Source: Solimonas sp041659605
Lineage (GTDB): Bacteria > Pseudomonadota > Gammaproteobacteria > Nevskiales > Nevskiaceae
NCBI GenBank assembly: GCA_041659605.1
Contig: JBAZXW010000023.1
Span: 6,436 to 70,435, forward strand
Direction of reading: 5' to 3'
Length of the DNA: 64,000 nucleotides
How positions within the stretch are numbered: the first letter of the stretch is position 1; each line of letters opens with the position of its first letter. Shown here piece after piece: positions 42,148-51,126 of this stretch. A program made the position numbers and the translations under genes. Below the pieces are notes generated by a model. That model was not told the DNA's origin. It worked only from the letters and a program-made list of their open reading frames with translations, and did not search any database.

Positions 42148-43497
42148 ATGACTGAGCGCGATCCCACCGAAACGGCACTGGCGCGCCTGCGTGAACGTCT
42201 GGCGGGCGGCAAGATGCTGCCGGTCAAGCGTGCGCTGCACGCGCTCAATCCGGCCGAGATCGCCAACCTGCTGGTGTCGCTGCCGCCGCGCGAGCGCAAC
42301 CTGGTCTGGGACATGGTCAGTCCCGAGGACGACGGCGAGGTGCTGCTGCACGTGCCGGATTCGGTGCGCGCGGGCCTGATCCGGCAGATGGATGTGGCCG
42401 AACTGGTGAAGGCCGCCGAAGAGCTGGACATCGACGACCTCGCCGACTTCCTCGAACATCTGCCGGAGACTGTCACCCAGCAGGTGCTCAAGGCGCTCGA
42501 TGCCGACGACCGCGCACGCCTGGAGCAGGTGCTGGCCTACGAGCCCGACACCGCCGGCGGCCTGATGAACACCGACACGGTGACGGTGCGGCCGGACGTG
42601 ACGCTGGACGTCGTGCAGCGCTACCTGCGGCTGCGCGGCGAGCTGCCGGCGCAGACCGATGCCTTGTATGTCGTCGACCGTTACGGTGCCTATCTGGGCG
42701 CGCTGCCGCTGGAGCGCATCCTCACGCGCGACACCGACGAGCTCGTCGCCAATGCGATGGAGCGCGAAACGCCGGCCATCCCGGTCGAAGAGCGCGCGCA
42801 CGACGTTGCCCGGCGCTTTGAAGCGGCCGACCTGATGTCGGCGCCGGTCGTCAATTCCAAGAGCGTGCTGGTCGGGCGCATCACCATCGACGATGTCGTC
42901 GACGTCATCCGCGCGGAAGGCGAGCACAACATGATGTCGATGGCGGGCCTCGCCGAGGACGAGGACCTGTTCGCGCCGGTGCGCGCCGCCGCGCGCCGCC
43001 GCGCCGTCTGGCTCGGCATCAACCTGCTGACCGCATTCACCGCGGCCTGGGTGGTCGGCAACTTTGAAGCCACGATCAGCCAGGTCGTCGCGCTGGCGGT
43101 GCTGATGCCGGTGGTCGCCAGCATGGGCGGCATCGGTGGCACTCAGACGCTGACGCTGATGATCCGCAGTCTGGCGATGGGTCAGATCGGCGCCGGCAAT
43201 GCGCGCCTGCTGCTGCGCAAGGAACTGGCCGTCGCCGCAATCAACGGCATGCTATGGGCCCTGATCGTCGCGGCAATCGCCGGACTGTGGTTCCGCAGCG
43301 CGGCGCTGGCGCTGGTCATCGGCCTGGCGCTGGTGATCAACCAGGTCGTCGCCGCCGCTTCGGGCGTCATGATCCCGCTGGTGCTCAAGCGCATCGGCGT
43401 CGATCCGGCGCTGGCCGGCTCGGTCGTGCTGACCACTGTCACCGACGTCGTCGGCTTCTTCGCGCTGCTCGGCCTCGGCACGCTGATCCTGCTCTGA
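42148..43497 (+). CDS. mgtE: Magnesium transporter MgtE
   Basis: A 449-aa MgtE: N-terminal alpha-superhelical domain (HALNPAEIANLLVSLP, LADFLEHLP), two CBS domains (about 135-265, with GLMNTDTVTVRPD and APVVNSKSVLVGRITIDDVVDV), and a five-helix channel domain with AVLMPVVASMGGIGGTQTLTL. The N and CBS domains close the channel when cytosolic Mg2+ is high. A GC-rich hairpin (CGGCCCC/GGGGCCG, 42101-42120) lies in the 97-base leader. mgtE after ptsI is a conserved order in Xanthomonad-like genomes. Confidence 0.94.
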   Translation: MTERDPTETALARLRERLAGGKMLPVKRALHALNPAEIANLLVSLPPRERNLVWDMVSPEDDGEVLLHVPDSVRAGLIRQMDVAELVKAAEELDIDDLADFLEHLPETVTQQVLKALDADDRARLEQVLAYEPDTAGGLMNTDTVTVRPDVTLDVVQRYLRLRGELPAQTDALYVVDRYGAYLGALPLERILTRDTDELVANAMERETPAIPVEERAHDVARRFEAADLMSAPVVNSKSVLVGRITIDDVVDVIRAEGEHNMMSMAGLAEDEDLFAPVRAAARRRAVWLGINLLTAFTAAWVVGNFEATISQVVALAVLMPVVASMGGIGGTQTLTLMIRSLAMGQIGAGNARLLLRKELAVAAINGMLWALIVAAIAGLWFRSAALALVIGLALVINQVVAAASGVMIPLVLKRIGVDPALAGSVVLTTVTDVVGFFALLGLGTLILL

Positions 43498-43501
43498 ACT
43501 T

Positions 43502-43560
43502 GTAGCCCGGGCGCAGCCCGGGATCCGTGCTTACGTGCCCCCGGACTTCGTCCGGGCTAC
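43502..43560. repeat. REP-like palindrome, copy 2 (GTAGCCCGGG type)
   Basis: The best copy: it starts GTAGCCCGGGCGCAGCCCGG and ends CCGGACTTCGTCCGGGCTAC, with 9-base inverted ends GTAGCCCGG/CCGGGCTAC. It sits between the 3' ends of mgtE and trxC and nearly fills the gap. The first 21 and last 16 bases are almost the same as copy 1. Confidence 0.85.
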
Positions 43561-43567
43561 ACCGGCT

Positions 43568-44005
43568 TCAGGGCGCGTTGCGCCGCGCCCAGTCCAGCAG
43601 CGTCGACAGGTTCATCGCGCCGCTGCTGCGCGCGCGTTCGCGTCCCTGGTGAAACAGGATCAGCGTCGGAATGCTGCGAATACCGAACTGCGAAGCGGTC
43701 GCCGGATTGGCGTCGGTTTCGAGCTTGGCCAGGCGCAGGCCCGGCTCGAGCTTCGCCGCCGCCTGCGCGTACGCCGGCGCCATCGCCTGGCACGGCCCGC
43801 ACCAGGACGCCCAGAAGTCCACCAGCACCGGCACATCGGAGCGCTCGATCTGCACCTTGAAGGTGCGATCGTTCAACTCGACCGGATGGCCCGCGAACAG
43901 CGGCCGGTGACAGTGCCCGCAACCGGGCTGCTCGCCCAGGCGCTGCCGCGGCACGCGGTTGATGCCGTCGCAGGAAGGGCAAACGATGTGCAGGCTGTCG
44001 GTCAT
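43568..44005 (-). CDS. trxC: Thioredoxin TrxC (thioredoxin 2)
   Basis: A 145-aa thioredoxin with the N-terminal zinc domain of Trx2 (CPSC at 9-12 and CGHC at 29-32) and the active site WASWCGPC (C69, C72), followed by the conserved cis-Pro stretch IRSIPTLILF. It reduces protein disulfides and its zinc domain senses redox state. The ATG overlaps the TGA of the SafE-like gene (ATGA). The long open frame upstream reads out of frame through its neighbours. It is the last gene of the DksA-like operon. Confidence 0.94.
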   Translation of the reverse strand: MTDSLHIVCPSCDGINRVPRQRLGEQPGCGHCHRPLFAGHPVELNDRTFKVQIERSDVPVLVDFWASWCGPCQAMAPAYAQAAAKLEPGLRLAKLETDANPATASQFGIRSIPTLILFHQGRERARSSGAMNLSTLLDWARRNAP

Positions 44006-44670
44006 GGAAGCTGGCACCAGCCGGCCGCGCCGGCCGGGTTCAACAGCACGGCCACGGCGCTGGCAGCTCCCATCGCCATCAGCACGGCGGCCCCGGCGCG
44101 GCGCAGTCCGGCCGTTCCGCCGACGTGCGCCAGCAGCGCGCCGCTGCCGGTCAGCAAAGGGGTCGTGCCCAGACCGAAGGCTGCGAGCAGCAGCCCGCCG
44201 AACGGCGCACTCGCCGACAGCGCCGCGAGTCCGAGCACCGCATAGAGCAGTCCGCAGGGCATCGCCGCCCACAGCAGGCCCTGCAGAAAAATGCGCAACT
44301 GCACCGGCATGCGCAGCAGCGACCGCGGCGCCTGCGGCGCATGGCAGCTGCCGGGCCGCGGTCGCGTGTCGCGGCGATACTGGGCGGCACCGACGCCGAT
44401 CAGCAACAGGGCCGCCGCCAGCTGAATCCAGTGTCCCCAATCGGCGGCGGGCAGCCCGTGCAGCAGCCACTGCCCGGCTGCGCCGGCGGCCGCGCCGAGC
44501 AGCGCATAGCCCGACACCCGCCCGGCGTGCAGCAGCAGAACCGCGCGCGCCATCGGCAGGTCGCCGCGACCGTGCAGCATCGATACCTGCAGCGCCCCGC
44601 ACATGAGCCCGCAGTGCGGACTCGCGGCCAGGCCCGTCGCCAGCAATGCCGGTATCGTCAGCTCGATCAT
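44002..44670 (-). CDS. Sulfite exporter TauE/SafE-like membrane protein (DsbD_2 type)
   Basis: A 222-aa protein with about six membrane helices. The family motif ASPHCGLMCGALQ at residues 16-28 has two cysteines, LHAGRVSGYALLGAAAGA follows, and the second repeat carries GLLWAAMPCGLLY. Proteins of this type are common beside cbb3 oxidase assembly genes and are linked to copper or thiol delivery to the oxidase. The start at 44670 is chosen for the hydrophobic family N-terminus; the upstream frame shadows the ferritin-like gene. It lies 8 bases from that gene and overlaps trxC. Confidence 0.85.
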   Translation of the reverse strand: MIELTIPALLATGLAASPHCGLMCGALQVSMLHGRGDLPMARAVLLLHAGRVSGYALLGAAAGAAGQWLLHGLPAADWGHWIQLAAALLLIGVGAAQYRRDTRPRPGSCHAPQAPRSLLRMPVQLRIFLQGLLWAAMPCGLLYAVLGLAALSASAPFGGLLLAAFGLGTTPLLTGSGALLAHVGGTAGLRRAGAAVLMAMGAASAVAVLLNPAGAAGWCQLP

Positions 44671-44678
44671 CTTCGCCG

Positions 44679-45134
44679 TCAGAGATCCTGCAGCTGCGAC
44701 AGGCTGCGCGAGACGCTGCGTTCCTCGGCGCGCTCCTGGTCGAGCAGCATGCGGAACAGCTCGCAAATCTCGCGCGACTCGCAGGTGTCCAGCACCGCCT
44801 TGTACAGCCGCACGAGGTAATCGTCGAAGGCCAGTGCCAGCGCCGCCGCATCGTCGGCGCTGAACTCCGCCGGCAAGCTGGGCAGCTGCAGCGGCAGGCG
44901 CTGCAGATCCGGCGCGTACTGCAGCCACTCGTGCAGCAGCGGCGCGTTGGCCGGCGTGTTCTCAAAGGTGGCGAGCGCCTCGCTGAAACGCTGCTCGTGC
45001 TCGGCGAGCCATTCGAGCATCCAGCGTGCCTTGTCGCGCTGCGCCTGGTCCGCGACGGCGCTGAACAGCTGTGCGGCGCGCGCGTGGAAGCCACGTACGA
45101 ATTCGAGAATCTCGCGAACCGTCTGGAAGCGCAT
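44679..45134 (-). CDS. Ferritin-like helical protein of unknown function
   Basis: A 151-aa all-helical protein. Acidic and histidine residues are spaced along helices (FVRGFHARAAQLF, WLAEHEQRFSEAL, FDDYLVRLY, LDQERAEERSVS) in a way that resembles ferritin/rubrerythrin four-helix bundles, which bind di-iron or haem. GGGAGAG 8 bases before the ATG at 45134 fixes the start. It follows the DksA-like gene by 2 bases. A redox or iron-related role under low oxygen would fit its setting; the fold assignment is from pattern only. Confidence 0.65.
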   Translation of the reverse strand: MRFQTVREILEFVRGFHARAAQLFSAVADQAQRDKARWMLEWLAEHEQRFSEALATFENTPANAPLLHEWLQYAPDLQRLPLQLPSLPAEFSADDAAALALAFDDYLVRLYKAVLDTCESREICELFRMLLDQERAEERSVSRSLSQLQDL

Positions 45135-45136
45135 GA

Positions 45137-45481
45137 TCAGCTCTCCCTGGCGCGCTCGGGCGCCGTGCAGTCCGCGCACAGGGTCGCCTGCGGCAATGCA
45201 TGCAGGCGCGACGCCGAAATGCCGCTGCCGCAGCGCTCGCAGACGCCGTACTCGCCGGCGCGGGCATGGCGCAACGCACGATCGAACTGCGCCAGATCGT
45301 CCGCGGTCGCCTGTTCGAGCCGGTCGAGCACGTCGTCGTTTTCGCGAGCAGTCGCCTGGTCCTCGAAGTCCTGCGGCAATGGCCCGTCGGCGCGTCGGCG
45401 GTCGCGGCGGATGCGCGCGAGGCGATCGGCCAGCTCGGCCCGTTGCGTCACCAAGGTCTTGAGCACCTGCGCCTGGTCCAT
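45137..45481 (-). CDS. TraR/DksA-type C4 zinc finger protein
   Basis: A 114-aa protein: a coiled-coil region (VTQRAELADRLARIRRDRRRAD) and a C4 zinc finger CERCG...CADC near the C-terminus. DksA-like proteins insert into the RNA polymerase secondary channel and adjust promoter choice. An upstream ATG at 45538 would add 19 codons, but an FNR-type palindrome covers that codon and the predicted transcription start is near 45503, so the ATG at 45481 (GAGACGG before it) is preferred. It is the first gene of a four-gene operon ending in trxC. Confidence 0.82.
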   Translation of the reverse strand: MDQAQVLKTLVTQRAELADRLARIRRDRRRADGPLPQDFEDQATARENDDVLDRLEQATADDLAQFDRALRHARAGEYGVCERCGSGISASRLHALPQATLCADCTAPERARES

Positions 45482-45509
45482 CACCGTCTCAGCGTCGTTG
45501 TCTGGGCAC

Positions 45510-45551
45510 AGTGTGCGCGTCAATCCCGGCGTCTCCATTGACCCAGGTCAA
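45510..45551 (-). promoter_or_regulatory. FNR/ANR-dependent promoter of the DksA-like operon
   Basis: A perfect palindrome TTGAC-CCAG-GTCAA lies at 45538-45551. On the minus strand a -10-like CACACT is at 45515-45510, placing the start of transcription near 45503, 41.5 bases from the palindrome centre, the class II FNR geometry. The consensus is TTGAT-N4-ATCAA; here both half-sites are TTGAC. Confidence 0.65.
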
Positions 45552-45563
45552 GCGCCCCACGCC

Positions 45564-45695
45564 TCAGTCCGGCATGCGGCGCTGCTGGGCATCGAGGTCG
45601 TCGTACTGACCGCTACCGACCGCCCAGACCAGAATGCCGCCAGCGATCGCGACCAGCACGATGCCGAGAGGAATCAGCACGTACAGGATTTCCAT
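45564..45695 (-). CDS. ccoS: cbb3-type cytochrome oxidase assembly protein CcoS
   Basis: A 43-aa single-helix protein MEILYVLIPLGIVLV... with the CcoS tail VWAVGSGQYDDLDAQ. It is needed for cofactor insertion into the cbb3 oxidase. The ATG overlaps the ccoI TGA by one base (TGATG) with GGAGG upstream. It is the last gene of the cco operon. Confidence 0.95.
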   Translation of the reverse strand: MEILYVLIPLGIVLVAIAGGILVWAVGSGQYDDLDAQQRRMPD

Positions 45696-47941
45696 CAGTG
45701 TGCCTCCAGGTAATTCAGCGGCTCCGCCGCCGGGGACCGCGGCACACGCAGCCGCAGGGCATTGGCCACCACCAGCAGCGACGACAGCGACATGCCCAGC
45801 GCCGCCATCCACGGCGCCAGCCAGCCCATCATCGCCAGCGGCAGGACGCCAAGGTTGTACGCCAGCGCCCAGGTCACATTCTCGCGGATGCGCCGCTGCG
45901 CCTGGCGCGCGATCTGCCGTGCCGGCATCAGGGCAGCCAGGGAATCTCCGACCAGCAGCAGGTCGGCACGCGACTGCGCCAGCGCCGCGCCTTGCGGCAT
46001 CGCCGCCGACACGTCTGCCGCGGCCAGAAACGGCGCGTCATTGATGCCGTCGCCGACCGCCAGCACCACATGCCCCTCTTGCTGCAGCGCCTGCAGCCGC
46101 GCGAGCTTCTGTTCCGGCGTCTGCCGCGCATGGACCTTGCGGATGCCCAGGCGCCGCGCCAGCGCCGCCGCAGCCTGTTCACCATCGCCGGTCAGCAGTT
46201 CGACCTCGATCCCGGCGTTGAGCAGCGCGACGATCGTGTCGGCCGCGTCTTCGCGGACGACGGTCGCCAGCCGGATGCGCGCGAGGGCGCGACGCTCGTC
46301 GCGCAACTCGATCACCGTATCGACGGCTGTATCGGTGGTCCAGGTCATCGCATCGGCCGGCACACCGAGGCTGTAGCGATGTCCGTCGACGACGCCTTCG
46401 ACGCCCCGGCCCGGAACCTGCTTCTGCGCAGACGCGCTCCGCGTCTCCGGCAGCTTTGCGAATGCGCGCGCGATCGGATGCGCCAGCCCGCGCTCCAGCG
46501 CAGCCGCGATCGCGAGACACTCCGCCTCGTCCGGCTCCGCCAGCGTCTCGACCTGCGCGATGCGCAGCTCGGCCCGGGTCAGCGTTCCGGTCTTGTCGAA
46601 CAGCACGGTATCCACCTGCGGCAAACGCGCCAGCGCTTCGGGTCGCGCCGTCAGCACGCCCAGCGCAGCCAGTCTCGACGCCGCCGCGGCCGTCGCCGCC
46701 GGGATCGCCAGCGACAGTGCGCAAGGACAGCTGGCGACAAGCACGGCGAGCATCACCGACAGGCTCTTGTCCGCATCCGGCCACCACAGCGCCGCACCGG
46801 CCAGCGCGAGCGCCAGCACCGTCAGGATGAACGCGCCGGCGAGACGATCGGCCAGCAGCTGGAAGCGCGGGCGTTCGCCTTGCGCGTGCTGCAGCAGCTG
46901 CGTGATCTGCGCGAGACGCGTCGCCGCGCCGACGCTTTCGGCGCGCATGCGCAGCCCCTGCTGACCCAGGTTCAGGCTGCCGGCGAGCAGGCGTTCGCCG
47001 CCGCGGCGCACGACCGCCTGCGACTCGCCGGTCAGCAGCGCTTCGTCGAGCTCGGCCGCCGCATCGAGCAGCGCGCCGTCGACCGGCACCGATTCGCCGG
47101 GCGCGACGAGCATCGTGTCACCGACCGCGACCGCCGACAGCGGCACCGTCTCGATGCCCTGCGCACTCTCGCGCTGCGCGGTCAGGCGGCGACGCCCGGC
47201 GAGCCGGCGCAGGCGTTCGCCAGCCTGCACGCGCGTGCGGCTCTCGACGAAGCGGCCGATCAGCAGCAGCATCACGAACATCGTCGCGGTGTCGTAATAG
47301 ATTTCACCCTCGCCGATCACGGTGCGGAGCAGCGACGCGCCGTAGGCGATGGCCACCGAAGCGGCGACGGTCACATCCATGTTGACCGCACGCTCGCGCA
47401 GCGCCAGCCAGGCGCCGCGGAAAAACGGCCAGCCCGCGTAGAGCACGCCCGGCGTCGCGACGACCGCCTGCGCCCAGCGCAGCAGCTGCGCAATGCCGGC
47501 GTCGACCTCGGCGTCGCTGGTATAGGACGGCCAGGCCAGCATCATCACCTGCATCGCGCAGATCACGGCGACGCCGATGCGCGCAAGCATGCGGCGGCGC
47601 TCGTCGCGCTGCGCGCGCAGGCCGGCGTCCTGCGCCAGCACCTGCGGGCCGAAGCCGGCATCGTCAAGGGACTGGAGCAGCGCCGACAAGGGCTCGCGCT
47701 GAGGATCGAAGCGGAACTGCAGCGTGCGGCTGGTCAGGCTGGTGCCGACGTCGCTGGCACGGCCGGCGAGCAGCCTCTCGATCCGCCCGACGCAGGCCGC
47801 GCAGTGCATGCCGTCGACGCCGAGCAGGACTTCGCGCTGGCCACCGGGCGCGGGACTGCTGACGCTGTCGCGCAGCTCCGGGCGGTCGTAGACCGCGTAG
47901 GGCGCGCCATGCGCGCCGGTCGCTGTCTGCTCATCAATCAT
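45695..47941 (-). CDS. ccoI: Copper-exporting P-type ATPase CcoI (FixI)
   Basis: A 748-aa P1B-type ATPase. The heavy-metal-associated domain GMHCAAC lies near residue 45, the CPC transport motif in SCPCALSLA near 410, phosphorylation site FDKTGTLT near 455, then TGD and GDGIND. CcoI exports copper across the inner membrane for assembly of the haem-copper centre of cbb3 oxidase. The ATG at 47941 has AGGA at 8 bases; a GTG five codons earlier is possible. Its place between the small CcoH-like gene and ccoS is standard. Confidence 0.94.
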   Translation of the reverse strand: MIDEQTATGAHGAPYAVYDRPELRDSVSSPAPGGQREVLLGVDGMHCAACVGRIERLLAGRASDVGTSLTSRTLQFRFDPQREPLSALLQSLDDAGFGPQVLAQDAGLRAQRDERRRMLARIGVAVICAMQVMMLAWPSYTSDAEVDAGIAQLLRWAQAVVATPGVLYAGWPFFRGAWLALRERAVNMDVTVAASVAIAYGASLLRTVIGEGEIYYDTATMFVMLLLIGRFVESRTRVQAGERLRRLAGRRRLTAQRESAQGIETVPLSAVAVGDTMLVAPGESVPVDGALLDAAAELDEALLTGESQAVVRRGGERLLAGSLNLGQQGLRMRAESVGAATRLAQITQLLQHAQGERPRFQLLADRLAGAFILTVLALALAGAALWWPDADKSLSVMLAVLVASCPCALSLAIPAATAAAASRLAALGVLTARPEALARLPQVDTVLFDKTGTLTRAELRIAQVETLAEPDEAECLAIAAALERGLAHPIARAFAKLPETRSASAQKQVPGRGVEGVVDGHRYSLGVPADAMTWTTDTAVDTVIELRDERRALARIRLATVVREDAADTIVALLNAGIEVELLTGDGEQAAAALARRLGIRKVHARQTPEQKLARLQALQQEGHVVLAVGDGINDAPFLAAADVSAAMPQGAALAQSRADLLLVGDSLAALMPARQIARQAQRRIRENVTWALAYNLGVLPLAMMGWLAPWMAALGMSLSSLLVVANALRLRVPRSPAAEPLNYLEAH

Positions 47942-47980
47942 GTCGAGGTCCTGCACTCGCCGCGGCGGCCACAGGCTGCC

Positions 47981-48116
47981 CTACCGGGTGCCGACGATGT
48001 GCTCGGCGTCAGGCAGCGGCGTGAAGCCGGCATCGCTGGCGAGCGTGAGCGTCACGACGGAGGCGAGCACCGCTGCCAGCGGCAGGGCGATCAGGAGCAA
48101 CAGTTCGAGGAACGGC

Positions 48117-48127
<11 letters not shown>
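47981..48127 (-). CDS. Miniature protein in the CcoH position
   Basis: A 48-aa protein: one membrane helix (LLLLIALPLAAVLASVVTLTLA) and a short tail DAGFTPLPDAEHIVGTR. It starts with GTG inside the end of ccoG (11-base overlap) and stops 39 bases before ccoI. The place between ccoG and ccoI belongs to ccoH/fixH in most genomes, but CcoH has 150-170 aa with a periplasmic domain; here only an anchor remains. It is either a reduced CcoH or an unrelated small subunit. Confidence 0.6.
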
Positions 48128-49586
<1,459 letters not shown>

Positions 49587-49606
49587 TGCGCCTGACTCGT
49601 CCTGCG

Positions 49607-49915
49607 CTACCGTCTCTTGGGCGGATCGAACGCCGCCGGCGGCGGCTGCGACAGCAGCGCCGCCGAGAACGCAGGAATCGCCGCGAGCGCCCACAGTACG
49701 ATGAAGACCTCGGCGAGCCGCTCCAGATCGAGCGGCTCGCTGTCGGCCGGCATCGCCAGCAGCCAAGCGGAGATCAGCGCCACCGCGCCGATGAAGCCGG
49801 ACCAGGCCGTGATGGCCAGCAGACGCCACGCCGGACGTGTGCCCAGCGCACGCGTGCGCGCCGCGCGCAGGATCTCCGCGGGATCTTCGAGCTGCGGTTC
49901 CGGCCGGTCGCTCAC
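49607..49915 (-). CDS. Two-helix membrane protein between ccoP and ccoG
   Basis: A 102-aa protein with a soluble N-terminus and two membrane segments (LLAITAWSGFIGAVALISAWLL and VFIVLWALAAIPAFSAALL). The GTG start at 49915 overlaps the ccoP stop (GTGA), and ccoG follows after 20 bases, so it is translated with the cco operon. It is not a recognised Cco protein. A role in oxidase assembly or stability is inferred from position only. Confidence 0.7.
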   Translation of the reverse strand: MSDRPEPQLEDPAEILRAARTRALGTRPAWRLLAITAWSGFIGAVALISAWLLAMPADSEPLDLERLAEVFIVLWALAAIPAFSAALLSQPPPAAFDPPKRR

Positions 49916-50823
49916 GGCTGACCTTGCTTGGACACGCTCAGCACATAGGCCGCCACGACCTTGATCTCGTCCGGCCGCAGCAGCTTCTCGTGCGCCGGCA
50001 TCGCGCCCTTGCGTCCGAACAGGATGGTCTCGCGCACGCGATCCTTGGTGCCACCGTAGAGCCAGGTGTTGTCGGTCAGGTTCGGAGAACCCAGCATTTG
50101 ATTGCCCTTGCCTTCCGCACCGTGGCAGGCCATGCAGGTGATGTTGAACTGCGCCATGCCCTTCGCGCGCACCGCGGCATCCAGCTGCGGATCGTTCCAG
50201 TGCGTCACCGTCTGCACCAGTGCATCGACCGTTGCCGCGTCGATGGCGCCATTGAACGGCGGCATCATGCCGTTGCGGCCGTTGGTGATCGTCGCCACCA
50301 CCTGCTCGGGCGCGCCGCCGTAAAGCCAGTCGCTGTCGGTCAGGTTCGGGAAGCCGATCGCACCGCGCGCGTCGGCGCCGTGGCAGCCGGCGCAAGTGTT
50401 CAGGAACACGTCGCGCCCCAGAGACAGCGCGGCCGCATTGGTCGCCAGCGTGCCGGGATCCTGGTCACGGAACTGCGCGAACACGGCGTCGCGCTTCGCG
50501 CGCACCGCGCTCAGTCGCTCCTCGAGTTGCTTGTCCGAGGTCCACCCCGACTGGCCGCCGAAGTTGCCCAGGCCCGGATAGATCACCAGGTAGCCGATCG
50601 AAAACACGACCGTGATCACGAACAGGTTCAGCCACCAGCGCGGCAGCGGGTTGTTGTACTCGCGCAGATCATCGTCCCAGACGTGGCCGGTGTCCTCGGT
50701 GCTCATCTTGCCCCTGGCATTGGCGAACAGCAGCCAGAGCGCCCCGACCATCGACAGGACCGTGATGACGATGATGAACCAGTGCCAGAAGGCGCTCATC
50801 TGCCCAGCCGTTTCCGCACTCAT
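49912..50823 (-). CDS. ccoP: cbb3 cytochrome oxidase subunit CcoP (dihaem cytochrome c)
   Basis: A 303-aa subunit with two N-terminal helices (FWHWFIIVITVLSMVGALWLLF and WLNLFVITVVFSIGYLVIYP) and two haem c motifs, CAGCH and CMACH, each followed by its Met ligand region (GMMPPFNG, GAMPAHEK). It passes electrons from soluble cytochrome c to CcoO/CcoN. The ATG overlaps the stop of the small gene upstream (ATGA) and has AGGAGGG 7 bases before it. Confidence 0.95.
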   Translation of the reverse strand: MSAETAGQMSAFWHWFIIVITVLSMVGALWLLFANARGKMSTEDTGHVWDDDLREYNNPLPRWWLNLFVITVVFSIGYLVIYPGLGNFGGQSGWTSDKQLEERLSAVRAKRDAVFAQFRDQDPGTLATNAAALSLGRDVFLNTCAGCHGADARGAIGFPNLTDSDWLYGGAPEQVVATITNGRNGMMPPFNGAIDAATVDALVQTVTHWNDPQLDAAVRAKGMAQFNITCMACHGAEGKGNQMLGSPNLTDNTWLYGGTKDRVRETILFGRKGAMPAHEKLLRPDEIKVVAAYVLSVSKQGQP

Positions 50824-50966
50824 TTCCGGCCCTCCTTGCGTCCCACGGAATTGCGCACGGACTTCTTCTGTCCGTGCCCCATCATCAGACCGGCATAGCC
50901 GAGCAGCGTGAACACCACCATCGCGGCGATAAACCAGTGCCAGTAGTAGAGAAGTGCGTCATTCAT
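50820..50966 (-). CDS. Small single-helix protein between ccoQ and ccoP
   Basis: A 48-aa protein MNDALLYYWHWFIAAMVVF... with one helix and a basic tail (HGQKKSVRNSVGRKEGRK). Of two ATGs, the one at 50966 stands 8 bases from AGGAG and is preferred. It overlaps the true ccoQ by 8 bases and ccoP by 4. The YYWHWFIAAMVV stretch resembles the first helix of CcoP (FWHWFIIVITV), so it may derive from a duplication of that helix. It could be an extra small oxidase subunit in the manner of CcoM. Confidence 0.75.
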   Translation of the reverse strand: MNDALLYYWHWFIAAMVVFTLLGYAGLMMGHGQKKSVRNSVGRKEGRK

Positions 50967-51126
50967 GTGCATCGCTCCTAGCTGCAGCCTTCGTGGCAAC
51001 CGGCTCATCGTTCAGCGGCAGCTGCGCAGCGTCACGGAAGCGTTCGCGGTTGCGTTTCGAGTACGCCCAGGCTGTGATCACGAGAAAGGCCACCAGAAGT
51101 ACCGCGGTAATCACTCCGCTGCTCAT
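50959..51126 (-). CDS. ccoQ: cbb3 cytochrome oxidase subunit CcoQ
   Basis: A 55-aa protein: one helix (VITAVLLVAFLVITAWAYS) followed by KRNRERFRDAAQLPLNDE, the CcoQ signature. CcoQ stabilises the CcoNO-CcoP interaction. Its ATG overlaps the ccoO stop (ATGA). The next gene starts inside its last codons. Confidence 0.92.
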   Translation of the reverse strand: MSSGVITAVLLVAFLVITAWAYSKRNRERFRDAAQLPLNDEPVATKAAARSDAHE

